16,735 bases of DNA from positions 7,172 through 23,906 of the forward strand of contig JAHBMJ010001973.1 in assembly GCA_018398765.1 (NCBI GenBank), read 5' to 3'. Under the pieces are notes generated by a model. That model saw only the letters and a program-made list of their open reading frames with translations, made no database searches and had not been told where the DNA came from. This DNA is from Chromera velia. Taxonomy: Eukaryota; Sar; Chromeraceae. The position numbers were made by a program, and so were the translations under genes. Shown one piece after another: positions 16,735 through 16,735 of the stretch (positions are counted from its first letter, which is position 1; each line of letters opens with the position of its first letter).

Positions 16735-16735
16735 T
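16675..16735 (+). repeat. (CT)n and (GT)n microsatellite at window end
   Basis: CT repeats followed by CCTCCCTG and a GT repeat running to the last base, so its true length is not visible. Confidence 0.9.

Overview
The window looks like nuclear DNA of a protist with spliceosomal introns. Evidence: a multi-exon gene with GT-AG introns, T-rich tracts before acceptors, many intronic minisatellites, and a Ty3/gypsy LTR retrotransposon. A gene for a centriolar protein implies an organism that builds centrioles or flagella. My best guess is a chromerid-type alveolate alga (Chromera-like). That guess rests on style (G-rich coding strand, TGCATGC motifs, large repeat-filled introns) and is not proven.

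Positions 1-7332 (+ strand) hold the 3' part of one gene that I identify as CEP76 (centrosomal protein of 76 kDa). I could assemble ten exons by hand: 1-792, 917-936, 1674-1828, 2638-2705, 3053-3296, 4034-4135, 5166-5590, 6003-6236, 6625-6666 and 7126-7332. All junction phases agree, and the sum is 2289 nt, i.e. 762 codons plus a stop. Product order: C2 domain, the WWREF...SRLVK.FAQ block, AARFVALLP, a transglutaminase-like (TGL) region with Cys401/His435/Asp457, and the C-terminal CEP76 block. The 5' end lies outside the window, which opens on a run of 12 G. The introns carry a 38-bp minisatellite (10 copies), a 31/35-bp minisatellite (15 copies), simple repeats, and several tandem duplications that copy the splice sites themselves.

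Positions 7333-8547 are intergenic and become AT-rich from about 7640, with tandem repeats and palindromes. No gene is supported there.

Positions 8548-15342 are a full-length, 6795-bp Ty3/gypsy retrotransposon of the chromovirus type. It has two 432-bp LTRs, the 5-bp target duplication AGTTG, a Gln-rich gag with a zinc knuckle, an aspartic protease, reverse transcriptase, RNase H, an HHCC/DDE integrase and a C-terminal chromodomain-like segment. It is dead: six internal stop codons, one clear pol frameshift, a gag-to-protease frame change, and Asn in place of the first catalytic Asp of the RT. The LTRs differ at 14 positions, all of them transitions.

Positions 15348-16735 are AT-rich flank with no gene. 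Two motifs in this flank recur in inverted order in the left flank, so the retrotransposon may sit inside an older foldback-type element. The window ends in CT/GT microsatellite.
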